Counted from the stretch's first letter, positions 37,640 to 47,483 are shown. The stretch: DNA of 64,000 nt from Rhodocyclaceae bacterium (GCA_028869135.1 JAGWTC010000006.1:1-64000), one strand, 5' to 3'. Translations and numbers: made by a program. The notes: generated by a model not told the origin, from the letters alone.

Positions 37640-38752
37640 GCGGGAATTTCCGGAAAAATCGATTGGGTTCTATTGGCCGCGACCATCAAGACATGGGGCC
37701 GCGAGCTGGGCTTTGCCGACATCGGCATCACCCATGTCGACCTGTCGCACGCCGAAGCCGGCCTGCTGCAATGGCTGGCGGCCGGCTATCACGGCGAGAT
37801 GGATTATATGGCACGCCATGGCCTCACCCGCGCGCGACCGGCTGAGCTGGTGCCGGGCACCGTCTCCGTAATCACGGCACGCCTCGATTATCGGCCCACC
37901 GAAAACATGGCAGCCGATGCCGGCGAGAATTTGAGCGACCCCGCGCGCGCCTATCTGTCGCGCTACGCGCTCGGCCGCGACTATCACAAGGTCCTGCGCA
38001 ACAAGCTTCAGGCATTGGCCGACCGTATCAACGCCGAACTTGACCAAAGCAGCGACGGTAGCGAGTTCAAATACCGCGCCTTCACCGATTCGGCGCCGGT
38101 GATGGAAGTCGAGCTGGCCGCGATGAGCGGTCTCGGCTGGCGCGGCAAGCACACGCTCTTGCTCAATCGCGCTGCAGGCTCGTATTTCTTTCTCGGCGAG
38201 CTGTTCACCAATCTGCCGCTGCCGGCAGACGCACCGACCAGCAACCATTGCGGCACCTGCCAGGCCTGCATCGACATTTGCCCGACCCAGGCCTTTGTGA
38301 CAACACCAGAGGGCCGGCATGTGCTCGATGCGCGGCGCTGTATTTCCTACCTGACCATCGAACTCAAGGGCGAGATTCCCGTCGAGTTGCGGCCGCTGAT
38401 CGGCAATCGCGTCTACGGCTGCGACGACTGCCAGCTTGCCTGTCCATGGAACCGTTTTTCGCCGCTGACAAGGCAGGATGATTTCAAGGTGCGCCACGGG
38501 CTCGACCAGGCGACATTGGTCGAGTTGTTTGCGTGGACCGAGGAAGAGTTCAATCAGCGCCTGGCCGGCTCGGCCATACGCCGCATCGGCCATGAACGCT
38601 GGCTACGCAATCTGGCGGTTGGACTCGGCAATATTCCGGCCGATCACCCGGCCGCGGCAGCGGCAATTGCGGCGCTAGAAGCTCGGCAGACCGGCCCAAG
38701 CGCACTCGTGCGCGAGCATGTGGCATGGGCGCTGCAAAGGCTGAGGGCCTAA
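37634..38752 (+). CDS. queG: Epoxyqueuosine reductase
   Basis: Last step of queuosine synthesis in tRNA; a cobalamin and iron-sulfur enzyme. 372 residues. The ferredoxin-like part has CGTCQACIDICPTQAF and YGCDDCQLACPWNRF; RAFTDSAPVMEVELA and GLGWRGKHTLLLN are family motifs. The start at ATG 37634 overlaps the divergent tsaE start; I see no better one. Its stop overlaps the stop of the convergent rhodanese gene. Confidence 0.95.
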   Translation: MHAGISGKIDWVLLAATIKTWGRELGFADIGITHVDLSHAEAGLLQWLAAGYHGEMDYMARHGLTRARPAELVPGTVSVITARLDYRPTENMAADAGENLSDPARAYLSRYALGRDYHKVLRNKLQALADRINAELDQSSDGSEFKYRAFTDSAPVMEVELAAMSGLGWRGKHTLLLNRAAGSYFFLGELFTNLPLPADAPTSNHCGTCQACIDICPTQAFVTTPEGRHVLDARRCISYLTIELKGEIPVELRPLIGNRVYGCDDCQLACPWNRFSPLTRQDDFKVRHGLDQATLVELFAWTEEEFNQRLAGSAIRRIGHERWLRNLAVGLGNIPADHPAAAAAIAALEARQTGPSALVREHVAWALQRLRA

Positions 38753-39576
38753 ACTTTTTCGACCGGCCGCGAAGGATCGCTGCTCCACTCGCTCCACGAA
38801 CCGGCATAGAGTTTAGAGCCCGTCAGTCCGGCCACCTCCATCGCCAGCAGATTGTGGCAGGCGGTGATGCCCGAGCCGCAAGAATGCACCACGGTAGAAG
38901 GATCGGCGCCGGCCAGTTGCGTCATGAATTCGGCACGCAGTTGTTCCGCCGGTTTGAAGTGCCCGTCGTCGGCGAGGTTATCGCGGAAGAAACGGTTTCT
39001 GGCGCCCGGAATATGGCCGCCGACCGCATCAAGCGCTTCACTCTCGCCGCGGAAACGATCGGCGCTGCGCGCATCCAGCAGAAACGCCGAGGATGCGCCA
39101 AGAAAGGCCAGCACATCCTGCGCCTTGACGACGGGCCCGGTTGCGATCAGGGGATAGGCGAGCGGCGGAAAGGTCTGCGGCTTCTGCGATAAAGGAAAAC
39201 CGGCAGCCTGCCAGGCCTGGATGCCGCCATCGAGCACCGCGACAGGGCCGCGATGGCCGATCCAGCGCAGCATCCACCACAGACGGGCGGCGAACATGCC
39301 GCCGGCGTCATCATAGATGGCGACCGGCATATCGGGCGCCAGCCCCAGCGTGCCCAGCCGCATGGCGAAGATCTGAGGATCGGGCAAGGGATGGCGGCCA
39401 TTGCTGCCTGTCGCCTCGCCCGAAAGATCATGGCCCAGATGCAGATACTGGGCGCCCGGAATATGGCCTTCGGCAAATGCCCGTGCCCCGGCGCAGGCAT
39501 CGCGCAGATCGAAGCGGCAATCGAATATGTGGCGGCTTTTATCGTCGTGCAGCGCCCGGGCGGTGATCAAGGCCAT
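38749..39576 (-). CDS. sseA: Sulfurtransferase (two rhodanese domains, SseA type)
   Basis: 275 residues, tandem rhodanese domains. The N-terminal domain is inactive (YDDAGGMFAARLWWML in place of an active-site loop); the C-terminal one has the catalytic Cys in SCGSGITACHN. CGSG[IV]TA is typical of 3-mercaptopyruvate sulfurtransferases, so it probably uses 3-mercaptopyruvate. One base separates it from the SpoIIAA-like gene upstream. Confidence 0.88.
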   Translation of the reverse strand: MALITARALHDDKSRHIFDCRFDLRDACAGARAFAEGHIPGAQYLHLGHDLSGEATGSNGRHPLPDPQIFAMRLGTLGLAPDMPVAIYDDAGGMFAARLWWMLRWIGHRGPVAVLDGGIQAWQAAGFPLSQKPQTFPPLAYPLIATGPVVKAQDVLAFLGASSAFLLDARSADRFRGESEALDAVGGHIPGARNRFFRDNLADDGHFKPAEQLRAEFMTQLAGADPSTVVHSCGSGITACHNLLAMEVAGLTGSKLYAGSWSEWSSDPSRPVEKV

Positions 39577-39577
39577 G

Positions 39578-39931
39578 TCAGGCGGCCTTGATCCAGGACA
39601 GCGCGTCGTCGGCGTCGCTGTCGTCGAAAACCCGCATTTCCGTATTGACGAAGGCCTTGTTGAGCCAGGCGCTCCAGGTGATCCACTGGCTGTCCGTCAC
39701 CACGGCGATGCGCCGGAAGGAGTTTGGATGGGCGCGGGAAAACTTGATCTCCTCCCACACCACATCAACAGTCACACCGAGCATTTCGCGCAGATCGAAA
39801 TACAGATCGACCGGCCCCTCGAAACTGACCTTGTAATTGACCAGTTCCTCGAACTCGGCGTAATCCGCCAGCGTGAACTCGCCCAGCACGGCAACCGTGA
39901 CCAGGGGTCCTTCGTGATCGATTGCAATCAT
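39578..39931 (-). CDS. SpoIIAA-like (STAS-fold) protein
   Basis: 117 residues from ATG 39931. The sequence (DLREMLGVTVDVVWEEIKFS, then HPNSFRRIAVVTDSQWITW) fits the SpoIIAA-like family, small STAS-fold proteins of unknown function common in betaproteobacteria. It is in an operon with the sulfurtransferase, one base apart. No phosphorylatable Ser/Thr can be assigned with confidence. Confidence 0.8.
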   Translation of the reverse strand: MIAIDHEGPLVTVAVLGEFTLADYAEFEELVNYKVSFEGPVDLYFDLREMLGVTVDVVWEEIKFSRAHPNSFRRIAVVTDSQWITWSAWLNKAFVNTEMRVFDDSDADDALSWIKAA

Positions 39932-40026
39932 CGCCTGCCATCCTCTTGAGAAGGTACACAGGCCCACTATAAACCAATCGGAGCGCCCGGCATGCATGGC
40001 TGCGTCATGAAAATGCCAATGCCATA

Positions 40027-40065
40027 AAGAAAAAGCGGGCGCCGGAATCCGGGGCCCGCTTTTCC
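40027..40065 (-). terminator. Terminator after the Rieske oxygenase gene
   Basis: On the minus strand GCGGGC-CCCGG and CCGG-GCCCGC form a strong GC stem with one internal mismatch, followed by TTTTTCTTT. It lies 13 bases after the stop. Confidence 0.87.
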
Positions 40066-40077
40066 GGTAAGCGCCGA

Positions 40078-41187
40078 TCAGCGGCCGGGCAAAGCCTCGC
40101 TCATGACGCGGCGATAGAACTCGTGGAAATGCTGCATGCCGTCTTCCATCGGCGACTGATACGGGCCGACTTCATTGCGACCTTGCTTCCACAGGGAATG
40201 ACGACCTCGGTCCATGCGCTCGCCGATCTCGTCGTCCTCTATCGCCGTTTCCATATAGGCGGCCTGCTCGGCGGCGACGAACTCGGGCTCGAACAGGGCG
40301 ATATCTTCCGGATAGTAGAACTCGACGACATTGAGCGTCTTGTCGATGTCCTGGGGAATCAGCGTAGACACCACCAGCACGTGCGGATACCACTCGACCA
40401 TGATGTTCGGATAGTAGGTCAGCCAGATCGCGCCGTGCGGCGGCAACTGGCCGTTGTAGTACTGCAGCACGGCCTTGTGCCAGCTCTCGTAGGCCTTCGA
40501 CCCGGCCTTGGCGAGCGAGGTCACGCCGACGCGCTGCACCGAATACCAGTCGGAAAACTGCCAGGTCAGGTCGTCGCAGGTGACGAAATTGCCCAGGCCC
40601 GGATGGAAGGGCGCAACGTGATAGTCCTCCAGATAGACCTCGATGAAGGTCTTCCAGTTGTAGTTGCACTCGTGCATCTCGACGTGATGGAAGCGGTATC
40701 CCGTGAAATCCAGCTCCTTCGCCACCTGCATGCCGGCCAGGTCGGCATTGGCCGAGCGCGGGCCCTTGAACAGCAGGCCCTGCCAGTTCTCGAGCTTCTG
40801 CTTCGACAGGTTGAGACAGGGATTGGCCGGAAAGTGCGGCGCGCCGATCAGCTCGCCGCCGGCGTTGTAGGTCCAGCGATGGATCGGGCAGACGATATTC
40901 TCGGCGTTGCCGCTGCCCTGCAGCATAAGCGCCTGGCGGTGACGGCAGACGTTCGACATGTCGTAGCAGCCGTCGGGCTGTCGCGTCAGCATGCGGCCAT
41001 GATCCAGTGCTTCGAGGGTGCGGTAGTCGTGGACGTTCGGCACCATCAGCTCGTGACCGACATAGCCCGGACCGGCATCGAAGATGAGCTTTTTCTCCAA
41101 CTCGAAAAGCTTTTCGTCGAAATACCAAGATACGGGGAGCTGCGAGGCCGCCGGTGAGAGCAGCGCTGCGCGCGCGATGTCGGACAT
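40078..41187 (-). CDS. Rieske non-heme iron oxygenase, alpha-subunit type
   Basis: 369 residues from ATG 41187, with GGAGG upstream. The Rieske [2Fe-2S] ligands are CRH (NVCRHRQAL) and CPIH (IVCPIHRWTY). The catalytic domain has NWKTFIEVYLEDYHVAPFHP, which supplies the His-His facial ligands. It belongs to the aromatic-ring-hydroxylating / choline-monooxygenase-like group; the substrate cannot be told. No reductase, ferredoxin or beta subunit is adjacent, so electron donors must be encoded elsewhere. It stands alone between a terminator and xseB. Confidence 0.87.
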   Translation of the reverse strand: MSDIARAALLSPAASQLPVSWYFDEKLFELEKKLIFDAGPGYVGHELMVPNVHDYRTLEALDHGRMLTRQPDGCYDMSNVCRHRQALMLQGSGNAENIVCPIHRWTYNAGGELIGAPHFPANPCLNLSKQKLENWQGLLFKGPRSANADLAGMQVAKELDFTGYRFHHVEMHECNYNWKTFIEVYLEDYHVAPFHPGLGNFVTCDDLTWQFSDWYSVQRVGVTSLAKAGSKAYESWHKAVLQYYNGQLPPHGAIWLTYYPNIMVEWYPHVLVVSTLIPQDIDKTLNVVEFYYPEDIALFEPEFVAAEQAAYMETAIEDDEIGERMDRGRHSLWKQGRNEVGPYQSPMEDGMQHFHEFYRRVMSEALPGR

Positions 41188-41479
41188 GATTCCCAACCTC
41201 CAAGAAGATGACCCGGAAACCGGAAAACCAGTATTAATGAACTGGTGCAACGGAAGGACCAAAAACCGCAACGCAGCAGCTTATTCAGGCCCTCCCACAG
41301 GGGGAGGTCGATTGTAGCCCAGCCCCGCAGCAAAGGCCAGACTTTTCAAGACTTTGGCCAGATCGGATCAATGCAGCCCGAGCATGCTCGCGTTCATGCT
41401 GCAAGGTCCGCCGGAATTGACCGCGCCCCCCGCATTGCGTTATTTTTACGGTCTTTGCTCACCCCTGTTGCCGCATTTC

Positions 41480-41755
41480 ATGGCCAAGGCCGTCTCCCCT
41501 ACCGCTACTACCGCCACGGCGAATTCGCCCGCCTCTTTCGAGGCTGCGCTTTCCGAGCTGGAAACCATCGTCAAATCGCTTGAACTCGGGTCCGGCAACG
41601 CCGCCGGCCTGCCGCTGGAAGAGTCGCTCGCAGCCTATCAGCGCGGCATGGCGCTGTTGCGTTACTGCCAGGATGCATTGGCCGCCGCGGAACAAAGAGT
41701 ACAAGTCCTGGAAAAGGATGCGCTGCGCGATTTCACGCCGGCCTCAGAAGAATAA
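41480..41755 (+). CDS. xseB: Exodeoxyribonuclease VII small subunit
   Basis: 91 residues from ATG 41480 (MAKAVSPTATT). The conserved part is SFEAALSELETIVKSLELG, then LPLEESLAAYQRGMALLRYC. It is slightly longer than usual (about 80) because of a Thr/Ala-rich N-terminus. The frame is open upstream to 41354 but without similarity. The xseB-ispA-dxs order is a standard proteobacterial operon. Confidence 0.9.
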   Translation: MAKAVSPTATTATANSPASFEAALSELETIVKSLELGSGNAAGLPLEESLAAYQRGMALLRYCQDALAAAEQRVQVLEKDALRDFTPASEE

Positions 41756-41757
41756 AA

Positions 41758-42660
41758 GTGAGTCTTTCCGCTACCCAAGATTTCGCCGCCTGGATGCAGG
41801 CGGTCCAGAGCCGCACCGAAACCGCGCTTGACCAGCGTCTGCCCGCCAGGAATATCGTGCCGGACAAGCTGCATGACGCCATGCGCTACGCCACCCTGGG
41901 CGGCGGCAAGCGCGTGCGCCCCTTGCTCACGCATGCCGCCGGCTGCATCTTCGCCGCGCCGGCGGAGGCGCTCGATGCCGCCTCCTGCGCGGTCGAGCTG
42001 ATACACGCCTATTCGCTGGTGCACGATGACCTGCCGTGCATGGACGACGACTCCTTGCGTCGCGGCAAACCGACCGTACACATCGAATTCGACGAAGCCA
42101 CCGCCATGCTCGCGGGCGATGCACTGCAATCCCTCGCCTTTCAGGTCATCGCTGCACCCGGGCTGGTGAACGACGGCGCGCGCCAGGTCGCCATGATCGA
42201 GCTGCTGGCGCAGGCCTCGGGGTCGCGCGGCATGGCCGGAGGCCAAGCCTTCGACCTGGCCTCCGTAGGCAAGCAGTTGACGCTGGCGGAGCTTGAGTTC
42301 ATGCATATCCACAAGACCGGCGCGCTGATCCGCGCGGCCGTGCTGCTCGGCGCGCACTGCGGCAATGCCGACGACGCCGAGTTCTCCAGACTCTCGCATT
42401 ACGCCAATCGCGTCGGCCTCATGTTCCAGGTCGTCGACGACATACTCGACGCCGAAGCTGACACCGCCACGCTGGGCAAGACTGCGGGCAAGGACGAAGC
42501 CAACAACAAGCCGACTTACGTGAGCCTGCTGGGCTTGAGCGAAGCCAAGGCGCTTGCCGCCGACATGCGCGGCGAAGCGCATGCCGCGCTGGCCGAATTC
42601 GGCCAGCGGGCACAACGCCTGCACGACCTCACCGACTTTATCGTCGCCCGCACTTTCTGA
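41758..42660 (+). CDS. ispA: Farnesyl diphosphate synthase (geranyltranstransferase)
   Basis: Condenses IPP with DMAPP and GPP. 300 residues from GTG 41758, two bases after the xseB stop. First aspartate-rich motif in [12 protein letters not shown], second in [21 protein letters not shown] binds the allylic substrate. Confidence 0.95.
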   Translation: MSLSATQDFAAWMQAVQSRTETALDQRLPARNIVPDKLHDAMRYATLGGGKRVRPLLTHAAGCIFAAPAEALDAASCAVELIHAYSLVHDDLPCMDDDSLRRGKPTVHIEFDEATAMLAGDALQSLAFQVIAAPGLVNDGARQVAMIELLAQASGSRGMAGGQAFDLASVGKQLTLAELEFMHIHKTGALIRAAVLLGAHCGNADDAEFSRLSHYANRVGLMFQVVDDILDAEADTATLGKTAGKDEANNKPTYVSLLGLSEAKALAADMRGEAHAALAEFGQRAQRLHDLTDFIVARTF

Positions 42661-42680
42661 GTTCCGAGCCGCCCATAAAA

Positions 42681-44552
42681 ATGTCACCCTTTACCTCGGA
42701 AACGCCGCTGCTCGACACGATCAACGATCCCGCCGATGTGCGCGCCCTGGGCCGCGACCAGTTGCCGCAACTGGCCGACGAACTGCGCTCCTTTCTGCTC
42801 GACTCGGTCGCCAAGACCGGCGGCCATCTGTCGTCGAATCTCGGCACGGTGGAGCTGACGATCGCGCTGCATTACGTCTACAACACACCTGAAGACCGGC
42901 TGGTCTGGGACGTGGGCCATCAAACCTACGGCCACAAGATCCTGACCGGCCGCCGCGCCGGCATGGCGCGGCTGCGCATGCAGGACGGCATCTCGGGCTT
43001 TCCGCGCCGCGCCGAGAGCGAATACGACACCTTCGGCGTCGGCCATTCCTCGACCTCGATTTCCGCCGCGCTGGGCATGGCGGTCGCCGCCAAGGCCAAG
43101 GGCGAAGACCGCAGCGTCGTCGCCATCATCGGCGACGGCGCCATGACGGCAGGCCAGGCTTTCGAAGCGCTCAATAATGCCGGCGTCATGGATGCGAATC
43201 TGCTCGTCATCCTCAACGACAACGACATGTCGATCTCCCAGCCAGTCGGCGCGTTGAACAAGTATCTCGCCCGCCTGCTTTCCGGCCGCACCTACAATGC
43301 CGCCCGTCGCGCCGGCGAGAAAGTGCTGTCCGGCATGCCGTCGATGCTCGAATTCGCCAACAAGGTGGAAGAGCACGTCAAGGGCCTGATCACGCCGGGC
43401 ACGCTGTTCGAGGAAATGGGCTTCAACTACATCGGCCCGATCGACGGCCACGATGTCAGCGCCCTGGTTTCCATGCTGCAGAACCTGAAGAAGCTCAAGG
43501 GCCCGCAGTTTCTGCACGTCATCACGCGCAAGGGCCAGGGCTACAAGCTGGCCGAGAACGACCCCATCCTCTATCATGGCGTCGGCAAGTTCGACACGAA
43601 AGATGGCATCGTCGGCGGCTCATCCGGCAAATCGCCCGGCAAGCTCACCTACACGCAGGTCTTCAGCGACTGGCTGTGCGACATGGCCGCCAGCGACGCG
43701 CGCCTCATGGGCATCACGCCGGCGATGCGCGAAGGATCCGGCCTGGTCCGCTTCGCCGCCGAATATCCGGATCGTTATTTCGACGTCGCCATCGCCGAAC
43801 AGCACGCGCTGACATTTGCCGGAGGCCTCGCCTGCGAGGGCCTGAAGCCGGTCGTCGCGATCTACTCGACCTTCCTGCAACGCGCCTACGATCAGTTGAT
43901 CCACGATATCGCGCTGCAGAACCTGCCGGTGATGCTGGCCATCGACCGCGGCGGCCTCGTCGGCGCCGACGGCGGCACGCATAACGGCGCCTTCGACCTG
44001 TCCTTCCTGACCTGCATTCCGAACATGGTGGTGATGGCGCCAGCCGATGAAGCCGAATGCCGGCGCATGCTCACCACCGCCTACCGTATCGACGGCCCGA
44101 CCGCTGTCCGCTATCCGCGCGGCAGCGGCCCCGGCACGGTGCCGGACCCGGCGCTGGATACGCTGCCGGTCGGCAAGGGCGAGATCCGGCGTCAGGGCAA
44201 GAGAGTCGCCATTCTGGCCTTCGGCAGCATGGTTGCGCCGGCGCTGCAGGCGGGTGAAACGCTGGACGCCACCGTCGCCAACATGCGCTTCATCAAGCCG
44301 CTCGACCATGATCTGGTGCGCGAACTGGCGCAAAGTCACGATCTGCTCGTCAGCGTCGAGGAGAACGCACTGATCGGCGGGGCCGGCTCCGAAGTCGCAC
44401 GCTCGCTGGAGGACAGGGGCCTCAAGACGCCATTGCTGCGCCTCGGCTTGCCCGACGAGTTCATCGAACACGGCGACGCCCCCAACCTGCTGGCACAGCA
44501 TGGACTTGATTCGGCAGGAATCGTCGCCACCATTAGCAAGGCCTTGAATTAA
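42681..44552 (+). CDS. dxs: 1-deoxy-D-xylulose-5-phosphate synthase
   Basis: First enzyme of the MEP pathway, thiamine-diphosphate dependent. 623 residues. ThDP motif [18 protein letters not shown] ending in NDNDMSIS; transketolase-type central part with [13 protein letters not shown] and [13 protein letters not shown]-terminal domain to the end. It begins 20 bases after ispA. Confidence 0.97.
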   Translation: MSPFTSETPLLDTINDPADVRALGRDQLPQLADELRSFLLDSVAKTGGHLSSNLGTVELTIALHYVYNTPEDRLVWDVGHQTYGHKILTGRRAGMARLRMQDGISGFPRRAESEYDTFGVGHSSTSISAALGMAVAAKAKGEDRSVVAIIGDGAMTAGQAFEALNNAGVMDANLLVILNDNDMSISQPVGALNKYLARLLSGRTYNAARRAGEKVLSGMPSMLEFANKVEEHVKGLITPGTLFEEMGFNYIGPIDGHDVSALVSMLQNLKKLKGPQFLHVITRKGQGYKLAENDPILYHGVGKFDTKDGIVGGSSGKSPGKLTYTQVFSDWLCDMAASDARLMGITPAMREGSGLVRFAAEYPDRYFDVAIAEQHALTFAGGLACEGLKPVVAIYSTFLQRAYDQLIHDIALQNLPVMLAIDRGGLVGADGGTHNGAFDLSFLTCIPNMVVMAPADEAECRRMLTTAYRIDGPTAVRYPRGSGPGTVPDPALDTLPVGKGEIRRQGKRVAILAFGSMVAPALQAGETLDATVANMRFIKPLDHDLVRELAQSHDLLVSVEENALIGGAGSEVARSLEDRGLKTPLLRLGLPDEFIEHGDAPNLLAQHGLDSAGIVATISKALN

Positions 44553-44597
44553 GGCCTCAAACCAGGGCCTTATAGGCTTTGGCTATCCGGCTAATAG

Positions 44598-44626
44598 TTG
44601 AGTAAATTTGTCGGGAATGCTACACT
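44598..44626 (+). promoter_or_regulatory. Sigma70 promoter of folE2
   Basis: TTGAGT, 17 bases, TACACT; the -10 box ends 52 bases before the chosen start codon. The frame is open through this region, so a longer folE2 start here would contradict the promoter. Confidence 0.65.
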
Positions 44627-44678
44627 TTCACCATATTCAATCAGCGGGGCGGCCTTTATGCCCCGGCAGAGAGCCATC

Positions 44679-45488
44679 ATGAACTCCAGGGACAACACCC
44701 TCTCCATCCCCGACGTCCAGGCCAGCGAAGACACCCGCCGCATGCCGATCAACCGCGTCGGCATCAAGGACATCCGCCACCCCGTCAAGGTGCTGGACAA
44801 GGACCGCGGCGTGCAGCACACCATCGCCAGCTTCAATATGTATGTCGGCCTGCCCCACAACTTCAAGGGCACCCACATGTCGCGCTTCGTCGAGATACTG
44901 AACTCGCACGACGCCGAAATTTCGGTCGAGAGCTTCGAGACCATGCTGCGCGAAATGGTGGTCAAGCTGGAAGCCCAGACCGGCCATCTGGAAATGAGCT
45001 TTCCCTTCTTCATCAACAAGACTGCCCCGGTCTCGGGCGTGAAGAGCCTGCTCGACTACGAAGTCACCCTGACCGGCGAAATCCTCGCCGGCGGCGTCTA
45101 CAAGCAGACCACCAAGGTCGTGGTCCCGGTCACCAGCCTGTGCCCCTGCTCGAAGAAGATTTCCGAGCGAGGCGCTCACAACCAGCGCTCGCACGTCACC
45201 GTCACCGTCGAAACCAGCGAATTCGTGTGGATCGAGGAACTGGTGCAACTGGCCGAAGCACAGGCTTCCTGCGAGCTCTACGGCCTGTTGAAGCGCCCGG
45301 ACGAGAAGTACGTCACCGAACGCGCCTACGACAATCCGAAGTTCGTCGAGGATCTGGTCCGCGACGTCGCGGGCGCGCTTAACGCCGAGTCGCGCGTACT
45401 GGCCTATGTGGTTGAATCCGAGAACTTCGAATCAATTCACAATCATTCGGCCTATGCCCTGATCGAGCACGACAAGCGTAACGACTGA
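44679..45488 (+). CDS. folE2: GTP cyclohydrolase IB (FolE2 family)
   Basis: Forms dihydroneopterin triphosphate for folate and queuosine precursors; the IB type works with metals other than zinc. 269 residues from ATG 44679 ([14 protein letters not shown]). Diagnostic: [20 protein letters not shown] with the active-site Cys, and [15 protein letters not shown] near the end. It has its own promoter and ends in a strong terminator. Confidence 0.95.
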   Translation: MNSRDNTLSIPDVQASEDTRRMPINRVGIKDIRHPVKVLDKDRGVQHTIASFNMYVGLPHNFKGTHMSRFVEILNSHDAEISVESFETMLREMVVKLEAQTGHLEMSFPFFINKTAPVSGVKSLLDYEVTLTGEILAGGVYKQTTKVVVPVTSLCPCSKKISERGAHNQRSHVTVTVETSEFVWIEELVQLAEAQASCELYGLLKRPDEKYVTERAYDNPKFVEDLVRDVAGALNAESRVLAYVVESENFESIHNHSAYALIEHDKRND

Positions 45489-45502
45489 CCTCGGAATCGC
45501 GC

Positions 45503-45536
45503 AATAAAAAAGGGAGCCTAGGCTCCCTTTTTTATT
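45503..45536. terminator. Bidirectional terminator between folE2 and apbE
   Basis: A perfect palindrome: AATAAAAAAGGGAGCC, TA, and the exact complement. T-runs on both strands let it end both convergent transcripts; it touches the last base of the apbE stop. Confidence 0.93.
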
Positions 45537-46612
45537 CAGGCGGTTCCCGGTCGTAAAGCGGTAATCATGCCCGGTGACAACCAGCGCTTTCCGTCGGCAC
45601 CGGCCACCATGAGCTCCACCGGAGGATGCCTGGCGTACCACTCGGGCGCTGCCGTCGGACCGCGTACCATGAGCGCAGCTCCCCAGCCATTGACCTCTTC
45701 GATGCCGCGCGCCAGCAAGGCGACGCCGTGCACGCCCTGAGTGGGCCAGCCGGTGCGCGGGTCGAGCACGTGATGCAGAAGACGCCCCTCGTGCATGAAG
45801 CCGCGCTCATAGTCGCCGGAGGAGGCCACGACTGCACGTCCCTCAAGCTCCGCCACGCCAAATAGTTGCGACGGATTGAGCGGATCACGAATGCCAACGC
45901 GCCACGGGCGACCATGCTGGCTGCCCATCGTCAACACATCGCCGCCACCGTTCACCAGCGCATCGGCGACGCCCGCGCGCTCGATCTCCTGTAAGCCGGC
46001 CTGAAGAATCGGCAACTTGGCGATACCGCCGAGGTCAAGGCGCATGCCGGGGCGGGCAAGATAGGCGGTACCGGCATTTGCATCGAGATGCAGATCGCCG
46101 GCATTGACCAGCGCAAGCTCGCGCTTGATTTCAGCAGTGGCGGGCACCTCATGACGCTCGGCTTCGAAATGCCAACCGCGCAATGCGCCGACCGTGACAT
46201 CGAACATGCCGCCGCTGTCGCGATAAAGGCGTTGCGCTTGCTGCAACACGCTCATGACTTGCGGTGCGACGCGCACCGGATGCTGCCCTGCGGCAGCTCC
46301 GATACGCGCCACGTCGCTATCGTCGCGATAACGGCTCATCAACCCTTCCAGACGTCGCATTTCGGAAAATGCCCGCTCCATGGCGCCACGCGCAATGGAA
46401 GCGTCCATACCCTGCCCGACCGGCACCGCGATATCCACACGCGTTCCCATCAGAACGCTGCTTGCCCGTTCGAGCCCCGGCGTCGAACTCATTGCCAGGG
46501 CACGCGAGGGATGCGCAAGGTAAGGCAGCGCGCCGAGCAGCGGCAATGCCAGCACGAAACGCCGCCGGCTCAGCCCGACCTGCGACACGGAAGGAAAAGA
46601 ATCACCGTTCAT
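45536..46612 (-). CDS. apbE: FAD:protein FMN transferase (ApbE/NosX type)
   Basis: Attaches FMN to a Thr of periplasmic flavoproteins; here the likely target is NosR (ISGAT). 358 residues from ATG 46612 (GTG 46615 is possible). A twin-arginine signal (LSRRRFVLALPLLGALPYL) fits periplasmic action. Conserved: LMGTRVDIAV, GMFDVTVGALRGW, RLDLGGIAKLPI, NGGGDVLTMG and HHVLDPRTGWP. It runs with the cytochrome c gene, divergent from nosZ, as NosX-type proteins do in nos clusters. Confidence 0.9.
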   Translation of the reverse strand: MNGDSFPSVSQVGLSRRRFVLALPLLGALPYLAHPSRALAMSSTPGLERASSVLMGTRVDIAVPVGQGMDASIARGAMERAFSEMRRLEGLMSRYRDDSDVARIGAAAGQHPVRVAPQVMSVLQQAQRLYRDSGGMFDVTVGALRGWHFEAERHEVPATAEIKRELALVNAGDLHLDANAGTAYLARPGMRLDLGGIAKLPILQAGLQEIERAGVADALVNGGGDVLTMGSQHGRPWRVGIRDPLNPSQLFGVAELEGRAVVASSGDYERGFMHEGRLLHHVLDPRTGWPTQGVHGVALLARGIEEVNGWGAALMVRGPTAAPEWYARHPPVELMVAGADGKRWLSPGMITALRPGTA

Positions 46613-46633
46613 CACAACACATCCTTTACTGCC

Positions 46634-47050
46634 TTAAACCGATTGATCCGCCATGTAATCCACGGCAGCCTTCACTTCATCATCGGTGAGCGCCGCATTG
46701 CCGCCGCGTGCCGGCATCATGCCCTTGGCACCCGTGAAGCCTTCCATGGCGTGCTTGTACAACACATCCTTGCCTTGAGCGATGCGCGGACCCCAGTCGG
46801 CCTTGTCGCCCGGCTTGGGTGCGCCGGCCACGCCAGCAGCGTGGCACATGGAGCAGGTCTTGCCGAACACGCCCTTGCCGACGGTGTTTTCGGCGACAGG
46901 TGCAGGAGCGGCAGGTGCAGGTGCAGCGGACTCAGCGGGGGCAGACTGGCTGGCTTGCGGAGCCGCCGGCGCTTCGCTCTTGCCGCAAGCGGCAAGCGTC
47001 AGGGCGACGGCGCCAAGCATGGCGACCATGGAGAGATTCTTCTTGTACAT
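46634..47050 (-). CDS. Lipoprotein cytochrome c (c5-like), likely NosZ electron donor
   Basis: 138 residues from ATG 47050, with AAAGGA upstream. A lipobox (ALTLAACGKS) is followed by an Ala/Pro-rich spacer and a monoheme domain with CSMCHAAG and distal Met in GMMPARGG. The form resembles cytochrome c5/c551 types. It is anchored to a membrane facing the periplasm and sits first in an operon with apbE, behind an FNR-type box. Electron transfer to NosZ is inferred from context. Confidence 0.87.
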   Translation of the reverse strand: MYKKNLSMVAMLGAVALTLAACGKSEAPAAPQASQSAPAESAAPAPAAPAPVAENTVGKGVFGKTCSMCHAAGVAGAPKPGDKADWGPRIAQGKDVLYKHAMEGFTGAKGMMPARGGNAALTDDEVKAAVDYMADQSV

Positions 47051-47483
47051 GCGTATTTCCTTTCTGTGTATCGGTTCTGAAAATCGGGACATAAAGATCA
47101 GGGGGGCAGTTCCATCCTCATACCCGGCGGGGCACAGCGTTTCCGGATAACGGGGATGTCCTAGTTTAGTTGCTTTTTTGATACAGGGTTTGACGTGTAT
47201 CAACACGCAGAAAATTCAAGGGTGCTACGATGCCTGAAAAGATGTACCAGCTTTACACCTTTCTTACAGGCACCATGGCGACTCGCCCGATCCCGATCTG
47301 CTGTTTGCTTCCGCCGGCCCGGCGGGCTGCAATGGTGTCGCCTCCAGATATTTCACTTTGCAGAATCAATCGGTCGCCCTCGTTCAAAGCGGCGGTCGCT
47401 TCGGTAATTTTCACCCTCACCAGCTTATGATTGCGTCGTTCGGACGCGAGCTTTTGCTTTTCCCATCTTGAAAGGAGAACACA
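47051..47483. promoter_or_regulatory. 433-base divergent control region of the nos cluster
   Basis: It holds the FNR/DNR-type box at 47190-47203 and the long leader of nosZ, whose ribosome binding site (AAAGGAG) is at the right edge. An open frame on the minus strand (from 47639 down to 47253) overlaps nosZ; it has no family I know and is not called. No other gene is visible. Confidence 0.6.
47190..47203. promoter_or_regulatory. FNR/DNR-type binding site
   Basis: TTGACgtgtATCAA, one mismatch from the consensus TTGAT-N4-ATCAA. It lies 140 bases before the cytochrome start and 281 before nosZ. Low-oxygen (FNR) or nitric-oxide (DNR/NNR) regulators use this sequence, which fits control of N2O reduction. 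Confidence 0.7.

Noticed and set aside
47365..47376. Second FNR-like box closer to nosZ (TTGCAGAATCAA)
   Set aside because: The half-sites are two bases apart instead of four, so it does not fit the consensus.
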